Below, one piece after another: positions 1 to 9,107 of a stretch of 64,000 nucleotides of DNA (within the stretch, counting starts at the first letter, position 1; each line of letters begins with the position of its first letter). Both the position numbers and the translations under genes were made by a program. This DNA comes from Thalassolituus sp. UBA674 (GTDB taxonomy: Bacteria > Pseudomonadota > Gammaproteobacteria > Pseudomonadales > Oceanobacteraceae): assembly GCA_002298335.1 (NCBI GenBank), contig DBNK01000017.1, forward strand, positions 91,438 to 155,437, read 5' to 3'. The notes beneath the pieces were generated by a model. The model saw nothing but the letters and a program-made list of their open reading frames with translations. It was not told the origin of the DNA and did no database searches.

Positions 1-1317
1 CACACTCTGGATTCGTGGATTGATCTGGCCAAGCGCATCGAAGACATGGGCGCGGACTCCATTGCCATTAAAGACATGGCCGGTATCCTGACTCCTTACC
101 ATGCGTTTGAACTGGTATCCCGTCTGAAATCTCAGACTGACCTCGAAGTTCAGCTGCACGCGCACGCGACAGCTGGTCTGTCTGATATGACCATCCTGAA
201 GGCTATCGAAGCGGGCATCGACCGTGTTGATACCGCGATTTCTTCTATGTCCATGACCTACGGCCACACCGCCACAGAATCTGTGGTTGCCGCTATGGCG
301 GGCACTGACCGTGACACCGGTCTGGATCTGCTGCTGATCGAAGAGATCGCTGCTTACTTCCGCGAAGTACGTAAGAAATACGCCAAGTTCGAAGGCGCCA
401 TGCGTGGTACCGACAGCCGTATTCTGGTTGCTCAGGTTCCGGGTGGCATGCTGACCAACATGGAAAACCAGCTGCGCGAGCAGGGTGCGTCTGACAAGTT
501 CGACGACGTACTGAAAGAGATCCCACGTGTCCGTGAAGATCTGGGTCACATCCCACTGGTAACTCCGACCTCACAGATCGTGGGTACTCAGGCGGTACTG
601 AACGTACTGACTGGCGAGCGTTACAAGTCGATCTCCAAAGAAACTCAGGGCATCCTCAAAGGCGAATACGGTGCAGCGCCTGCGCCAATGAACGCTGAGC
701 TGCAGGCCCGTGTTCTGGAAGGCAAAGAAGCAATCACCTGCCGTCCGGCTGACCTGATTGAAAATGAACTGGATAAAGTAATCGCCGACGTTGAGAAACT
801 GGCGGCTGACAAGGGCCTGACTCTGTCTGCTGACAAGATCGACGACGCCCTGACCTACGCCATGTTCCCGCAGATCGCGCCTAAGTTCCTTGAAAACCGT
901 GGCAACCCGGCTGCGTTTGAGCCTGCACCAACCGGTGCTGCAGCGGATACTTACACCATCAGCGTAGACGGCAACGAATACGTGGTGAAAGTGAACGAAG
1001 GCGGTGATGTTACGGATCTGGCCCCTGTGAACGGTGCGCCGATGTCCTTTGGTGGTGACTCAGGTTCTGCCGCTGCGGTACCAGCAGGTGCTGTACCGAC
1101 CGGTGGTGAAGCCATTGCGTCTCCGCTGGCAGGTAACATCTGGAAAGTTCTGGCCAAGCCAGGTCAGGCGGTAGCCGAAGGTGACGTCGTAATCATTCTG
1201 GAAGCCATGAAAATGGAAACAGAAATCCGTGCGCCACGTGCCGGTACCATCGCCAGTGTTGCTGCCGCAGAGGGTTCCTCTGTGAAAGTAGGCGACACCC
1301 TGTACACCCTGGCCTGA
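1..1317 (+). CDS. oadA: Oxaloacetate decarboxylase alpha subunit, 3' part
   Basis: The reading frame is open from base 1, so the 5' end lies outside the window. The product is the biotin-carrying carboxyltransferase subunit of the membrane Na+ pump that decarboxylates oxaloacetate to pyruvate. Visible are the TIM-barrel motif IKDMAG, which holds the catalytic lysine, the metal-binding HAHATAG, a post-barrel helical region, and a C-terminal biotinyl domain with the biotin-lysine motif EAMKMET (lysine codon 1210-1212). An Ala/Gly/Pro-rich linker precedes the biotinyl domain, as usual in OadA. oadB follows after 13 bases. A small gamma subunit gene (oadG) would be expected upstream, outside the window. 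Pyruvate carboxylase subunit B has similar domains, but the neighbouring beta subunit decides for OadA. Confidence 0.95.
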   Translation, partial: HTLDSWIDLAKRIEDMGADSIAIKDMAGILTPYHAFELVSRLKSQTDLEVQLHAHATAGLSDMTILKAIEAGIDRVDTAISSMSMTYGHTATESVVAAMAGTDRDTGLDLLLIEEIAAYFREVRKKYAKFEGAMRGTDSRILVAQVPGGMLTNMENQLREQGASDKFDDVLKEIPRVREDLGHIPLVTPTSQIVGTQAVLNVLTGERYKSISKETQGILKGEYGAAPAPMNAELQARVLEGKEAITCRPADLIENELDKVIADVEKLAADKGLTLSADKIDDALTYAMFPQIAPKFLENRGNPAAFEPAPTGAAADTYTISVDGNEYVVKVNEGGDVTDLAPVNGAPMSFGGDSGSAAAVPAGAVPTGGEAIASPLAGNIWKVLAKPGQAVAEGDVVIILEAMKMETEIRAPRAGTIASVAAAEGSSVKVGDTLYTLA

Positions 1318-1330
1318 TAGGGGAAGACAA

Positions 1331-2632
1331 ATGCAAAGTTTGATCAACCTCTGGAATGACACTGGTATCGCTCACATAGAGTCGGGCCAGGCGATCATGA
1401 TGCTGGTGGCTTTCGGTATGCTGTACCTGGCCATCAAAAAAGGCTTTGAGCCACTGCTGCTGCTGCCGATTGCTGTCGGTACCCTGATGGTAAACATCCC
1501 GGGTGCCGGTATGGGCTGGTCTGCCGCTGAAGCAGCCATCCGCAGTGGTGATGCTGCGGTTCTGGCACAGTTCCGTGACCTGCTCGGGCTTGCCCCGGAT
1601 GCCAGTATGCAGGCTATGCTGGACGCCTATCACCACGCCACCGCCGGGCTGTATAAAAAAGCCCTGACACTGGGTGCGTCTCTGGGCTTTGAAAGCGGCA
1701 TGCTTTACACCTTCTACAGTGTGACCATCGCCTCTGGCGTGGCGCCACTGCTGATCTTTATGGGTGTAGGAGCCATGACAGATTTCGGTCCTCTGCTGGC
1801 GAACCCTAAGACTCTGCTGCTCGGTGCGGCTGCTCAGTTCGGTATCTTCGGTACCGTATTCGGCGCGGTGCTGCTGACGGACGCTGGCCTGATGGACTTC
1901 ACACTGCAGCAGGCTGCAGCCGTGGGTATCATCGGTGGCGCAGACGGTCCGACCTCCATCTTTATCGCTTCCAAGCTGGCCCCTGAACTGCTGGGTGCTA
2001 TCGCGGTAGCAGCGTATTCCTACATGGCTCTGGTGCCGCTGATTCAGCCACCGATCATGAAGGCGCTGACCACCGATGCAGAGCGTAAGATCAAGATGGT
2101 ACAGCTGCGTGAAGTGAGCAAAGCTGAGAAGATCATTTTCCCGCTGGCGATTCTGGTTCTGGTTGCACTGCTGCTGCCATCCGCTGCACCGCTGCTGGGT
2201 ATGTTCTGCTTCGGTAACCTGATGAAGGAATCCGGTGTGGTTGAGCGTCTGAGCGACACTGCTCAGAATGCACTGATCAACACTGTGACCATCTTCCTCG
2301 GTCTGTCTGTGGGCTACAAAATGAGCTCTGATGCCTTCCTGAATGGCAGCACTCTGGCGATCATCGTCCTGGGTCTGATTGCCTTCTGTGTCGGTACTGC
2401 AGCCGGTGTTCTGATGGCCAAACTGATGAACGCAGTGACCAAAGATCCGATCAACCCGCTGATCGGTTCTGCCGGTGTATCCGCCGTACCAATGGCGGCC
2501 CGTGTATCCAATAAGGTCGGTCTGGAAGCGAACCCGCAGAACTTCCTGCTGATGCATGCGATGGGGCCGAACGTGGCTGGGGTTATTGGTTCGGCAGTGG
2601 CGGCAGGGGTTATGATCTCCTTCTTCGGCTAA
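1331..2632 (+). CDS. oadB: Na+-translocating oxaloacetate decarboxylase beta subunit
   Basis: 433 residues, highly hydrophobic, with about ten membrane segments. This is the integral subunit that decarboxylates carboxybiotin and couples it to Na+ export across the inner membrane. The family motif GGADGPTSIF (ion-binding region) and the conserved NTVTIFLGLSVG segment are present, and the C-terminus ends in the usual hydrophobic GVIGSAVAAGVMISFF. The length is normal for OadB. A GGGGAAG-type ribosome site stands before the ATG. It is co-transcribed with oadA and followed almost immediately by a structured repeat and terminator. With malate:quinone oxidoreductase nearby, the locus serves C4-acid metabolism, although the genes are not in one operon. 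Confidence 0.95.
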   Translation: MQSLINLWNDTGIAHIESGQAIMMLVAFGMLYLAIKKGFEPLLLLPIAVGTLMVNIPGAGMGWSAAEAAIRSGDAAVLAQFRDLLGLAPDASMQAMLDAYHHATAGLYKKALTLGASLGFESGMLYTFYSVTIASGVAPLLIFMGVGAMTDFGPLLANPKTLLLGAAAQFGIFGTVFGAVLLTDAGLMDFTLQQAAAVGIIGGADGPTSIFIASKLAPELLGAIAVAAYSYMALVPLIQPPIMKALTTDAERKIKMVQLREVSKAEKIIFPLAILVLVALLLPSAAPLLGMFCFGNLMKESGVVERLSDTAQNALINTVTIFLGLSVGYKMSSDAFLNGSTLAIIVLGLIAFCVGTAAGVLMAKLMNAVTKDPINPLIGSAGVSAVPMAARVSNKVGLEANPQNFLLMHAMGPNVAGVIGSAVAAGVMISFFG

Positions 2633-2634
2633 TT

Positions 2635-2803
2635 GCTTGAACCTGCTGCGCTTGACTGTGCGGTGTTAAACGTTCTTTCAGAATGCTCACGTACTTCGTG
2701 TACGCTCCGCTTCTTCAAGAACGTTTGCCTTGCACAGCCTGCGCTCGCAACGGTTCATTCATCTGAACCGTTTCTGAAAAGCCCGGTTTTTCCGGGCTTT
2801 TTT
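2635..2803 (+). repeat. 3' structured repeat copy A plus terminator
   Basis: Begins two bases after the oadB stop. A long irregular stem is built from CTGTGC/GCACAG, a perfect 10-bp pair at 2668-2677 with 2717-2726, and an inner CGTAC-N5-GTACG hairpin. It ends in the terminator at 2777-2803. It is repeated with changes at 2844-3036 and again after fadA. Confidence 0.75.
2777..2803 (+). terminator. Rho-independent terminator of oadAB (first)
   Basis: GCCCGG/CCGGGC stem with a T5 loop, A-run before and T6 run after. Ends the oad transcript. Confidence 0.85.
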
Positions 2804-2843
2804 ATGCCTTGCCTGCGTGTCGCTCGTAACGCTTCAGGACCTG

Positions 2844-3036
2844 TCTGAACCTGCTGCGCTTGACTGTGCGGTGTTAAAAACCGGCTCAGGATGCTCATGT
2901 ACGAATTGTACACTCCGTTCCTTCGCCGGTTTTTGCCTGGCAGCAGCGGCCTCGTCAACGCTTTAACCTGCTGAGATTTTGCGGTTCATCCATCTGGACC
3001 GTTATTTATAAAGCCCGGTTTTTCCGGGCTTTTTTA
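2844..3036 (+). repeat. 3' structured repeat copy B plus terminator
   Basis: Imperfect duplicate of the preceding element. The same opening (GAACCTGCTGCGCTTGACTG) is followed by a perfect 10-bp outer pair at 2876-2885 with 2925-2934 whose bases differ from copy A, and an inner TGTAC-GAATT-GTACA hairpin. The flanks TCAGGATGCTCA and CTCCGTTCCTTC are conserved. It ends in a second terminator. The rest of the gap to egtB (3037-3261) shows no gene. Confidence 0.75.
3010..3036 (+). terminator. Rho-independent terminator (second copy)
   Basis: Same GCCCGG-T5-CCGGGC hairpin and T-run as the one at 2777. It probably acts as a back-up terminator for oadAB. Confidence 0.75.
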
Positions 3037-3261
3037 TGCCTGCTGAAAACACGCAGGTCTCTCACTTTCCGGCTGGCTGATCAGTATCTGACTGGTTTCC
3101 TGAGAGCTGAGCTATTCCCGTTCTGAACTTGCTTCCTGTCTGAGGGTCTCTGATGAATGGCATCAGGTGCCAGTCATTTGCATCTGGGCTCCGATTGCGT
3201 CAGGGTGAAACATAACTGACGTGTTCTCCTGACACACTGCTTTCAGAAACAGGAGGTGTGA

Positions 3262-4497
3262 ATGCAGGAAACTCCCCTGATATCTCAGTTCAGGGCCACA
3301 AGACAGCGTTTTCCGGATATCTGCAATGGCTTGCAGACCGAAGACTACGGCCTGCAGGCGGCAGTGTTCGTAAGTCCGCCGAAGTGGCATCTGGCCCATA
3401 CCACCTGGTTTTTTGAGACCTTTCTGCTGACGCCGTTTCTGCCCGGCTATCAGCCGTTTCATCCTCAGTTCGAATATCTGTTCAATTCTTATTACAACGC
3501 GGTTGGTGAACAGTATCCGCGTGATCAGCGTGGTCTGTTATCGCGCCCGACACTGGAGGAGGTACTGCGGTATCGCTGCCATGTTGATAGGGCGATGGAG
3601 CAGTTGTTCGGTGATCTTCCTGACGCCGATGCGGAAGAGGTGTACCGCCGCTGCCGGCTCGGAATACAGCATGAAAAGCAGCATCAGGAGCTGTTCTTCA
3701 TGGATATCAAATACAGCTTCTTTCAGAACCCCTTGTTGCCGGCGCTTCTGCCACAGACACCCGCTATGGCAGCTGTGGCTGCGGATATTGAGTGGATCAG
3801 TTTCTGCCCTGAGCTGACTGAGCTGGGCTGTAAGGAAAGTGAGGGATTCAGTTTTGATAATGAGCATCCTCAGCACCCGGTTTTTCTGGGGGCCTATGAG
3901 CTGGCTGACCGGCTGGTAACCAATGGTGAGTATCTGCAGTTCATGCAGGATGGCGGTTATCGCCGTCCGGAGCTCTGGTTGTCAGATGGCTGGGACTGTA
4001 TCTGTTCTGAAGGCTGGTCTGCTCCCCTGTACTGGCTTCAGCGTGAGAATGAATGGTATGAATTTACCGGTTATGGCTTGAAGCCTCTGGATCTGCAGCG
4101 ACCGGTGAATCACATCAGTGCCTATGAAGCGATGGCGTACGCCAGTTGGGCCGGTGCACGCCTGCCGACTGAAGCTGAATGGGAGTACGCGGCACGTTGC
4201 TTCTGGCCGGGACAATCTCCGCAGGAACTGATGCTGCCAGCCGACAGTCGCGGCAGTGATATGCGGCAGCTGGCAGATGCTGGCTGGCAATGGACCTCCA
4301 GCGCTTATCAGCCATACCCAGGTTACCGTCCGGCCAGCGGAGCGTTAGGGGAGTACAACGGTAAATTCATGTCGTCGCAGCTGGTATTAAGAGGAGGCTC
4401 CTGGGCTTCACCGGAAGAACATCTGCGGCCATCGTACCGGAATTTTTTCTATCCGAAGGATCGCTGGATGTTCTCTGCCATCCGCCTTGCACGCTGA
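3262..4497 (+). CDS. egtB: Ergothioneine sulfoxide synthase EgtB
   Basis: 411 residues. A non-heme iron enzyme that joins hercynine to a thiol donor with O2, forming the sulfoxide precursor of ergothioneine. The N-terminal DinB-like half carries the iron-binding histidines: H46 in KWHLAHTTW and H137/H141 in QHEKQHQE. The C-terminal half is a formylglycine-generating-type fold with RLPTEAEWEYAAR and LRGGSW. The start is set by AGGAGG seven bases upstream. egtD follows after 17 bases, forming a two-gene operon. No egtA, egtC or egtE is in the window, so whether the thiol donor is cysteine or gamma-glutamylcysteine cannot be read from context. Confidence 0.92.
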   Translation: MQETPLISQFRATRQRFPDICNGLQTEDYGLQAAVFVSPPKWHLAHTTWFFETFLLTPFLPGYQPFHPQFEYLFNSYYNAVGEQYPRDQRGLLSRPTLEEVLRYRCHVDRAMEQLFGDLPDADAEEVYRRCRLGIQHEKQHQELFFMDIKYSFFQNPLLPALLPQTPAMAAVAADIEWISFCPELTELGCKESEGFSFDNEHPQHPVFLGAYELADRLVTNGEYLQFMQDGGYRRPELWLSDGWDCICSEGWSAPLYWLQRENEWYEFTGYGLKPLDLQRPVNHISAYEAMAYASWAGARLPTEAEWEYAARCFWPGQSPQELMLPADSRGSDMRQLADAGWQWTSSAYQPYPGYRPASGALGEYNGKFMSSQLVLRGGSWASPEEHLRPSYRNFFYPKDRWMFSAIRLAR

Positions 4498-4514
4498 TAA
4501 AAAAAGGAAAAAAG

Positions 4515-5504
4515 ATGCTGTCATCCGCTCTGACTCAGAACACGCATACCGCTGCAGTAACGTACGAAATGGCAACCTTTGAGACTGGTGATGCCAGGGA
4601 CGATATTCTCAGTGGTCTGCTCAGCACGCAGAAGTACCTGAACCCCAAATATTTTTATGATCAGCGTGGCTCTGAATTATTTGAGGCCATTACCCGCACG
4701 TCTGAATATTACCCGACCCGCACAGAACGCCGCTTGCTGCAGCGGCATGCAGCGGATATTGCGAATTGGTGCCGGAGTGATGCGATTATGCTGGAGCCGG
4801 GCAGTGGCAGCTGTGAAAAAGTCCGGCTGTTGCTGGAAGCGATTCACCCCCAACTCTATGTGCCTATGGATATATCCGGAGAGTTTCTGCGCCAGTCGGC
4901 ACTGAAACTTGCCGCGGAATACCCCTGGCTGAAGGTGCGCGCTATCTGTTCTGACTTCTCCGGTCAGTCATTACTCCCGGAGCTTGATACAGACTCTCAG
5001 AAGGTGGTTTTTTATCCCGGCTCCACCATCGGCAATATGTCACCTGAACAGGCACTGATTTTTTTACAGCGTCTGAGTAAGGATATGCAGCCTGGTGATC
5101 TGCTGATTCTGGGGGTGGATCTGCGCAAAGATCCGGAGATTCTCAATGCGGCCTATAACGATGCTCAGGGAATTACAGCCGAATTTAATCTGAATATTCT
5201 CAATCATGTAAATCAGATTACCGGCGGTGACTTTAACGTGGCAGATTTTTCTCATCAGGCATTTTTTAATGAAACGGACAGCCGTATTGAAATGCATCTG
5301 GTCAGCCGGAAAGAACAGGTGGTTCATTGTGCCGGACGGGATCTTCATTTCTCCCGGGGCGAAAGAATACACACGGAAAACTCCTACAAGTATTCACTGG
5401 AAGAAATCAGTGAACTGGCAGCCAATGCCGGGTTTCTGCGTCGGGAGAGCTGGCTTGATGACGGAGCGTTATTCAGCGTGAATCTGCTGGAGATCAGCGG
5501 GTAA
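4515..5504 (+). CDS. egtD: L-histidine N-alpha-methyltransferase EgtD
   Basis: 329 residues. A cytoplasmic SAM-dependent enzyme that trimethylates histidine to hercynine, the substrate of EgtB. Visible are the N-terminal YFYDQRGSELFEAI segment, YPTRTE, the SAM-binding motif LEPGSGSCEK, and VVFYPGSTIGN, all typical of the EgtD family, with the usual length of about 320-330 residues. AAAAGGAAAA precedes the ATG. It is the second gene of the egtBD operon. The product is an antioxidant thiol pathway enzyme, and no dedicated regulator is adjacent. Confidence 0.93.
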   Translation: MLSSALTQNTHTAAVTYEMATFETGDARDDILSGLLSTQKYLNPKYFYDQRGSELFEAITRTSEYYPTRTERRLLQRHAADIANWCRSDAIMLEPGSGSCEKVRLLLEAIHPQLYVPMDISGEFLRQSALKLAAEYPWLKVRAICSDFSGQSLLPELDTDSQKVVFYPGSTIGNMSPEQALIFLQRLSKDMQPGDLLILGVDLRKDPEILNAAYNDAQGITAEFNLNILNHVNQITGGDFNVADFSHQAFFNETDSRIEMHLVSRKEQVVHCAGRDLHFSRGERIHTENSYKYSLEEISELAANAGFLRRESWLDDGALFSVNLLEISG

Positions 5505-5545
5505 GTCAGCAGGATGAAAGGCAGGAACAACAGACAATAAAGTAA

Positions 5546-5577
5546 GGGTCAGCCCGCCGGAAGAGCGGTGCTGACCC
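5546..5577 (-). terminator. Terminator between egtD and mqo
   Basis: An 8-bp stem GGGTCAGC/GCTGACCC lies between the convergent genes. Read on the minus strand, the hairpin runs into TTACTTTATT, so it best serves mqo. Confidence 0.6.
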
Positions 5578-5591
5578 GGATATGACTCAGA

Positions 5592-7076
5592 TCAGTCGCG
5601 CGTCAGATTCAGTGTCGACAGAGTACGCTCACGTACACGGCCAAGCAGCTCTGCATCGTTCACCAGAGACTCGCCATAGGATGGAATCAGCTCTTTCAGG
5701 CGGGCGCCCCAGCCACCGTCCATCTTCTCTTTGAAGCAACGTTCCAGCACTTCAATCATGGCATTGACGGCCACAGACGCACCCGGTGAGGCACCCAGCA
5801 GGGCAGCCAGACTGCTGTCTTCGGCGGCAACCAGCTCGGTACCGAATTCCAGCTTACCGTGACCTTCCGCATCCTTCTTGATGATCTGAACACGCTGACC
5901 GGCATGGGCCAGAGTCCAGTCGTTGTCTTTACAGGCCGGGAAGTAATCACGCAGTGACGACACACGCTCAGAGTGTGATGCACGGGCTTCGTTGATCAGG
6001 TAACGGGTCAGGTCCATGTTGTGGATACCCACTTCCATCATTGGCATCAGGTTGCTCATGCTGACGGATTTGAGCAGATCCAGCTTGGAACCCTTCTTCA
6101 GGAACTTGGTGGTGAAACCGGCAAACGGACCAAACAGCAGAGCCGGTTCGCCATTAATGATACGGGTATCCAGATGCGGAACTGACATAGGGGGGGCACC
6201 GATCGCCGCTTTACCATAGACCTTGGCGTGGTGCTGCTTGACGATTTCAGGGTCTCTGCACACCAGCCACATACCGGAAACCGGGAAGCCGCCATAGCCG
6301 CTGGCTTCATCAATATTGGACGCCTGCAGCAATGGCAGGGCACCACCACCGGCACCAAGGAAAACGAACTTGGCGTGAATGGTCTTGGATTTACCGGTCG
6401 CCAGGTTTTTGATACCGACGTACCAGCTGCCATCACGGGCATGTTCAAAACCGACCACTTCACGTTTCAGTTTGAGGCTGAAGTTCTCTTTCTTATCGAG
6501 CTGCGAAATCATGCTGCGGGTCAGGGAGCCGAAGTCGACGTCGGTGCCATGCTTCACCCGGGTGGCCGCGACTTTTTCGTTGGGATCACGGTCTTTCATG
6601 ACCAGTGGCATCCACTGCTTCAGCACTTCCGGATCTTCGCTGAACTCCATCTCTTTGAACAGATGGTGAGCACTCAGCTTCTGGTGACGCTCACGCAGAT
6701 AATCGACGTTCTTTTCACCCCAGACAAAGCTCATGTGCGGTGTCGGGTTGATGAAGTGTTCAGGGGAAGGCAGGGTGCCGTCTTCGACCAGAGTGCTCCA
6801 CAGCTGCAGGGAGATTTCGAAGTTGGCGTTGATCGACAGGGCACGGTTGATAACGACTTCGCCCTTTTCGTTCTCTGGTGTGTAGTTCAGCTCGCAGTAA
6901 CCTGCATGACCGGTCCCGGCATTGTTCCAGCCATCGGTACTTTCGTGGGCTACGTGGCCGAGACGTTCGACCAGGGCAATTTTCAGTGACGGGTCCAGAC
7001 GGTTAAGCAGGGTTCCGAGAGTAGCACTCATGACACCGCCGCCAACCAATAAAACATCGACCTTTTCTGTCGTCAT
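5592..7076 (-). CDS. mqo: Malate:quinone oxidoreductase
   Basis: 494 residues from the chosen ATG. A membrane-peripheral FAD enzyme that oxidises malate to oxaloacetate and passes electrons to quinone. The FAD-binding motif VGGGVMSATLG sits at the N-terminus, followed by ERLGHVAHESTDGWNNAGTG, and GASPGAS lies near the C-terminus, as is normal for Mqo. An upstream in-frame ATG at 7094 would add six residues (MKGKSI), but AAAGGC is well spaced only for the ATG at 7076. It is monocistronic. It produces oxaloacetate, the substrate of the nearby oad pump, although the two loci are transcribed separately. Confidence 0.95.
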   Translation of the reverse strand: MTTEKVDVLLVGGGVMSATLGTLLNRLDPSLKIALVERLGHVAHESTDGWNNAGTGHAGYCELNYTPENEKGEVVINRALSINANFEISLQLWSTLVEDGTLPSPEHFINPTPHMSFVWGEKNVDYLRERHQKLSAHHLFKEMEFSEDPEVLKQWMPLVMKDRDPNEKVAATRVKHGTDVDFGSLTRSMISQLDKKENFSLKLKREVVGFEHARDGSWYVGIKNLATGKSKTIHAKFVFLGAGGGALPLLQASNIDEASGYGGFPVSGMWLVCRDPEIVKQHHAKVYGKAAIGAPPMSVPHLDTRIINGEPALLFGPFAGFTTKFLKKGSKLDLLKSVSMSNLMPMMEVGIHNMDLTRYLINEARASHSERVSSLRDYFPACKDNDWTLAHAGQRVQIIKKDAEGHGKLEFGTELVAAEDSSLAALLGASPGASVAVNAMIEVLERCFKEKMDGGWGARLKELIPSYGESLVNDAELLGRVRERTLSTLNLTRD

Positions 7077-7572
7077 TATGCTTTTGCCTTTCATTAAGAT
7101 TCTGTCTCAATGCAGGTCAGAGTACAGTGAGGGGCTTTTGGCCCGCAGTATCTCATGGCGGAAGCCCCACGGATCGGGGACGCCTATCCCTGCGTATCAG
7201 GTGAACCGGGACTAACCCGGGGAGAGCCCGGGTCACGTTACAGGATGTGGCAATGATCGGGTCTGCTAGGCTCCGCAAAGTACCGGAAAAAGGCTTATCC
7301 GTCAAATATTTAGCCTTTCATAGCGGTCATTCTCAGAACGCCCGTAGCGGAACACACTGTATCGTCGGAATTCCCGGATTCCGATCATCTCAGACGGAAC
7401 CTCACCTGAACTATCAGTTTAGTTATCCGTCCCACATTGACCAGTTGGTCGCCTTATTCGCGCCTGTCTCTTCCGACAGGAGGCCATAGGGGTGACCTCA
7501 CGGACAGGGCTGCTAAGGTTAAAGACTGTCCGTTTAAATGCATGAGGCCCCTGAAGAGCTAAGGAGGTGTGT
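7077..7572. other. Gene-free stretch between mqo and phosphorylase
   Basis: Divergent intergenic region of about 500 bases. Short open frames here lack ribosome sites and family resemblance. A perfect ACCCGGG/CCCGGGT hairpin lies at 7215-7233. The promoters of both flanking genes must lie here, but none is clear. Confidence 0.5.
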
Positions 7573-9015
7573 ATGGCACTCAGAAATCAGGTACAGCTAA
7601 TCTGTTACCCGGATCGTATGGGGAATAACCTCGCCGATCTCTACACCGTACTGGATACCTATCTCAGTGACGCCATCGGCGGCGTACATATTCTGCCGTT
7701 TTACCCATCCAATGCAGATGGTGGCTTTTCTCCCCTGACGCACAAAGAAGTTGATCCGGCTTTTGGCAGTTGGAAAGACATCGAAAAAATCAGCGCAGAA
7801 TATGATTTCTGTGCCGACCTGACGGTCAATCATATTTCCGATGAGTCGGAAGAGTTCAAAGATTTTATTGCGAAAAAAGACGATTCTGAATACGCCGATC
7901 TGTTTGTGCGTGTTGAGAAAATGCCGGATATCACACCGGATGATCTGGCTAAAATTCATATCCGCAAAGAAAAAGAACCTTTCCGCGAGGTCACCTTTGC
8001 AGACGGTACCAGTGAACGGGTCTGGTGTACTTTTACTGAAAAACAGATCGACCTGAATTATGAGGCCGAAGCCACCTATCGCCTGATGGAAAGTTATATC
8101 GACTTTCTTGCACACAAAGGGGTAAATCTTTTCCGGCTGGATGCCTTTGGTTACACCACCAAACGTATCGGCAGCACCTGTTTTCTGGTTGAGCCTGAGG
8201 TTTACCGTAACCTCGACTGGGTGAATTCCGTTGCACAGCGTTATGGTGCCCGCTGTCTGCCGGAGGTGCATGACCACACCAGTTACCAGTACGCAATTTC
8301 ACGGCGTGACATGCACCCCTATGGTTTTGCCTTGCCGCCACTGGTGTTGTACTCCCTGCTGGATGCCAACAGCGTCTATCTGAAAAACTGGCTGCGGATG
8401 TGCCCGCGTAACATGATTACAGTACTGGATACTCACGATGGCATCTGTATTCCGGATGTGGAAGGTGTGCTGCCGGATGAGAAAATCCGTATCCTGATTG
8501 ACAACCTGCAACAGCGTGCCGCTGATCCGATCATGCGGAAATCAGCCGCCAATATTCACAGTGTCGGGGCGATTTACCAGATCACCTGTACCTTTTACGA
8601 TGCGCTGATGCAGAATGACGACGCATACATCGCTGCCCGGGCCATACAGCTGTTCACGCCGGGAATACCTCAGGTGTATTACGTCGGTTGGCTGGCCGGT
8701 GTCAATGATGAAGAGCTGATGAACGGTTCCGGCGAGCTGCGTGACATCAACCGTCATTATTATTCGCTCGAAGAAATTGCCGAAGATGTGAAGCGCCCCG
8801 TGGTTCAGCGTCTCACCAGCCTGATGGAATTCCGCAGTAATTACCCGGCCTTTGACGGGCATTTTGAGCTGAATTCCAGTAATGACAGCAGTGTGCACAT
8901 GGGCTGGCGTCACGGCGAATACTACTGTGAGGTGTTTGTCGATCTGAATTTCAATACCACGCGCCTGACGTATCTGGACGTTTCGACGCTGGAAGAAAAA
9001 ACCATCACCTGCTGA
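7573..9015 (+). CDS. GH13_18 disaccharide phosphorylase, probably glucosylglycerol phosphorylase
   Basis: 480 residues. Sucrose-phosphorylase-type enzyme of glycoside hydrolase subfamily 13_18. The catalytic set is intact: nucleophile D190 in FRLDAFGY, acid/base E231 in LPEVHDH, and stabilising D289 in LDTHDG. These match the spacing in bifidobacterial sucrose phosphorylase. The start is the ATG at 7573, because AAGGAGG at 7561-7567 overlaps the alternative GTG. Known members act on sucrose, sucrose-6-phosphate, glucosylglycerate or 2-O-alpha-glucosylglycerol. The nearby GgpPS gene and MFS transporter favour glucosylglycerol breakdown to glucose-1-phosphate and glycerol. That specificity is inferred from context. 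Confidence 0.85.
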   Translation: MALRNQVQLICYPDRMGNNLADLYTVLDTYLSDAIGGVHILPFYPSNADGGFSPLTHKEVDPAFGSWKDIEKISAEYDFCADLTVNHISDESEEFKDFIAKKDDSEYADLFVRVEKMPDITPDDLAKIHIRKEKEPFREVTFADGTSERVWCTFTEKQIDLNYEAEATYRLMESYIDFLAHKGVNLFRLDAFGYTTKRIGSTCFLVEPEVYRNLDWVNSVAQRYGARCLPEVHDHTSYQYAISRRDMHPYGFALPPLVLYSLLDANSVYLKNWLRMCPRNMITVLDTHDGICIPDVEGVLPDEKIRILIDNLQQRAADPIMRKSAANIHSVGAIYQITCTFYDALMQNDDAYIAARAIQLFTPGIPQVYYVGWLAGVNDEELMNGSGELRDINRHYYSLEEIAEDVKRPVVQRLTSLMEFRSNYPAFDGHFELNSSNDSSVHMGWRHGEYYCEVFVDLNFNTTRLTYLDVSTLEEKTITC

Positions 9016-9040
9016 ACAGGATAACAAGGTTCAGCCTGAC

Positions 9041-9059
9041 AGCCGGGCAATGCCCGGCT
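9041..9059 (+). terminator. Hairpin between phosphorylase and MFS genes
   Basis: AGCCGGGCA/TGCCCGGCT forms a strong stem without a clean T-run after it. It could be a weak terminator or an mRNA end stabiliser within the cluster. Confidence 0.45.
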
Positions 9060-9107
9060 ATATGTAATTAATCTGATTCATTCATACCCGGAAAAAACGG
9101 AATACCT

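Noticed and set aside
1193..2557. 454-codon open frame on the minus strand
   Set aside because: Antisense to oadB, no recognisable domain.
7247..7489. 80-codon frame upstream of the phosphorylase
   Set aside because: No ribosome site and no conserved pattern.
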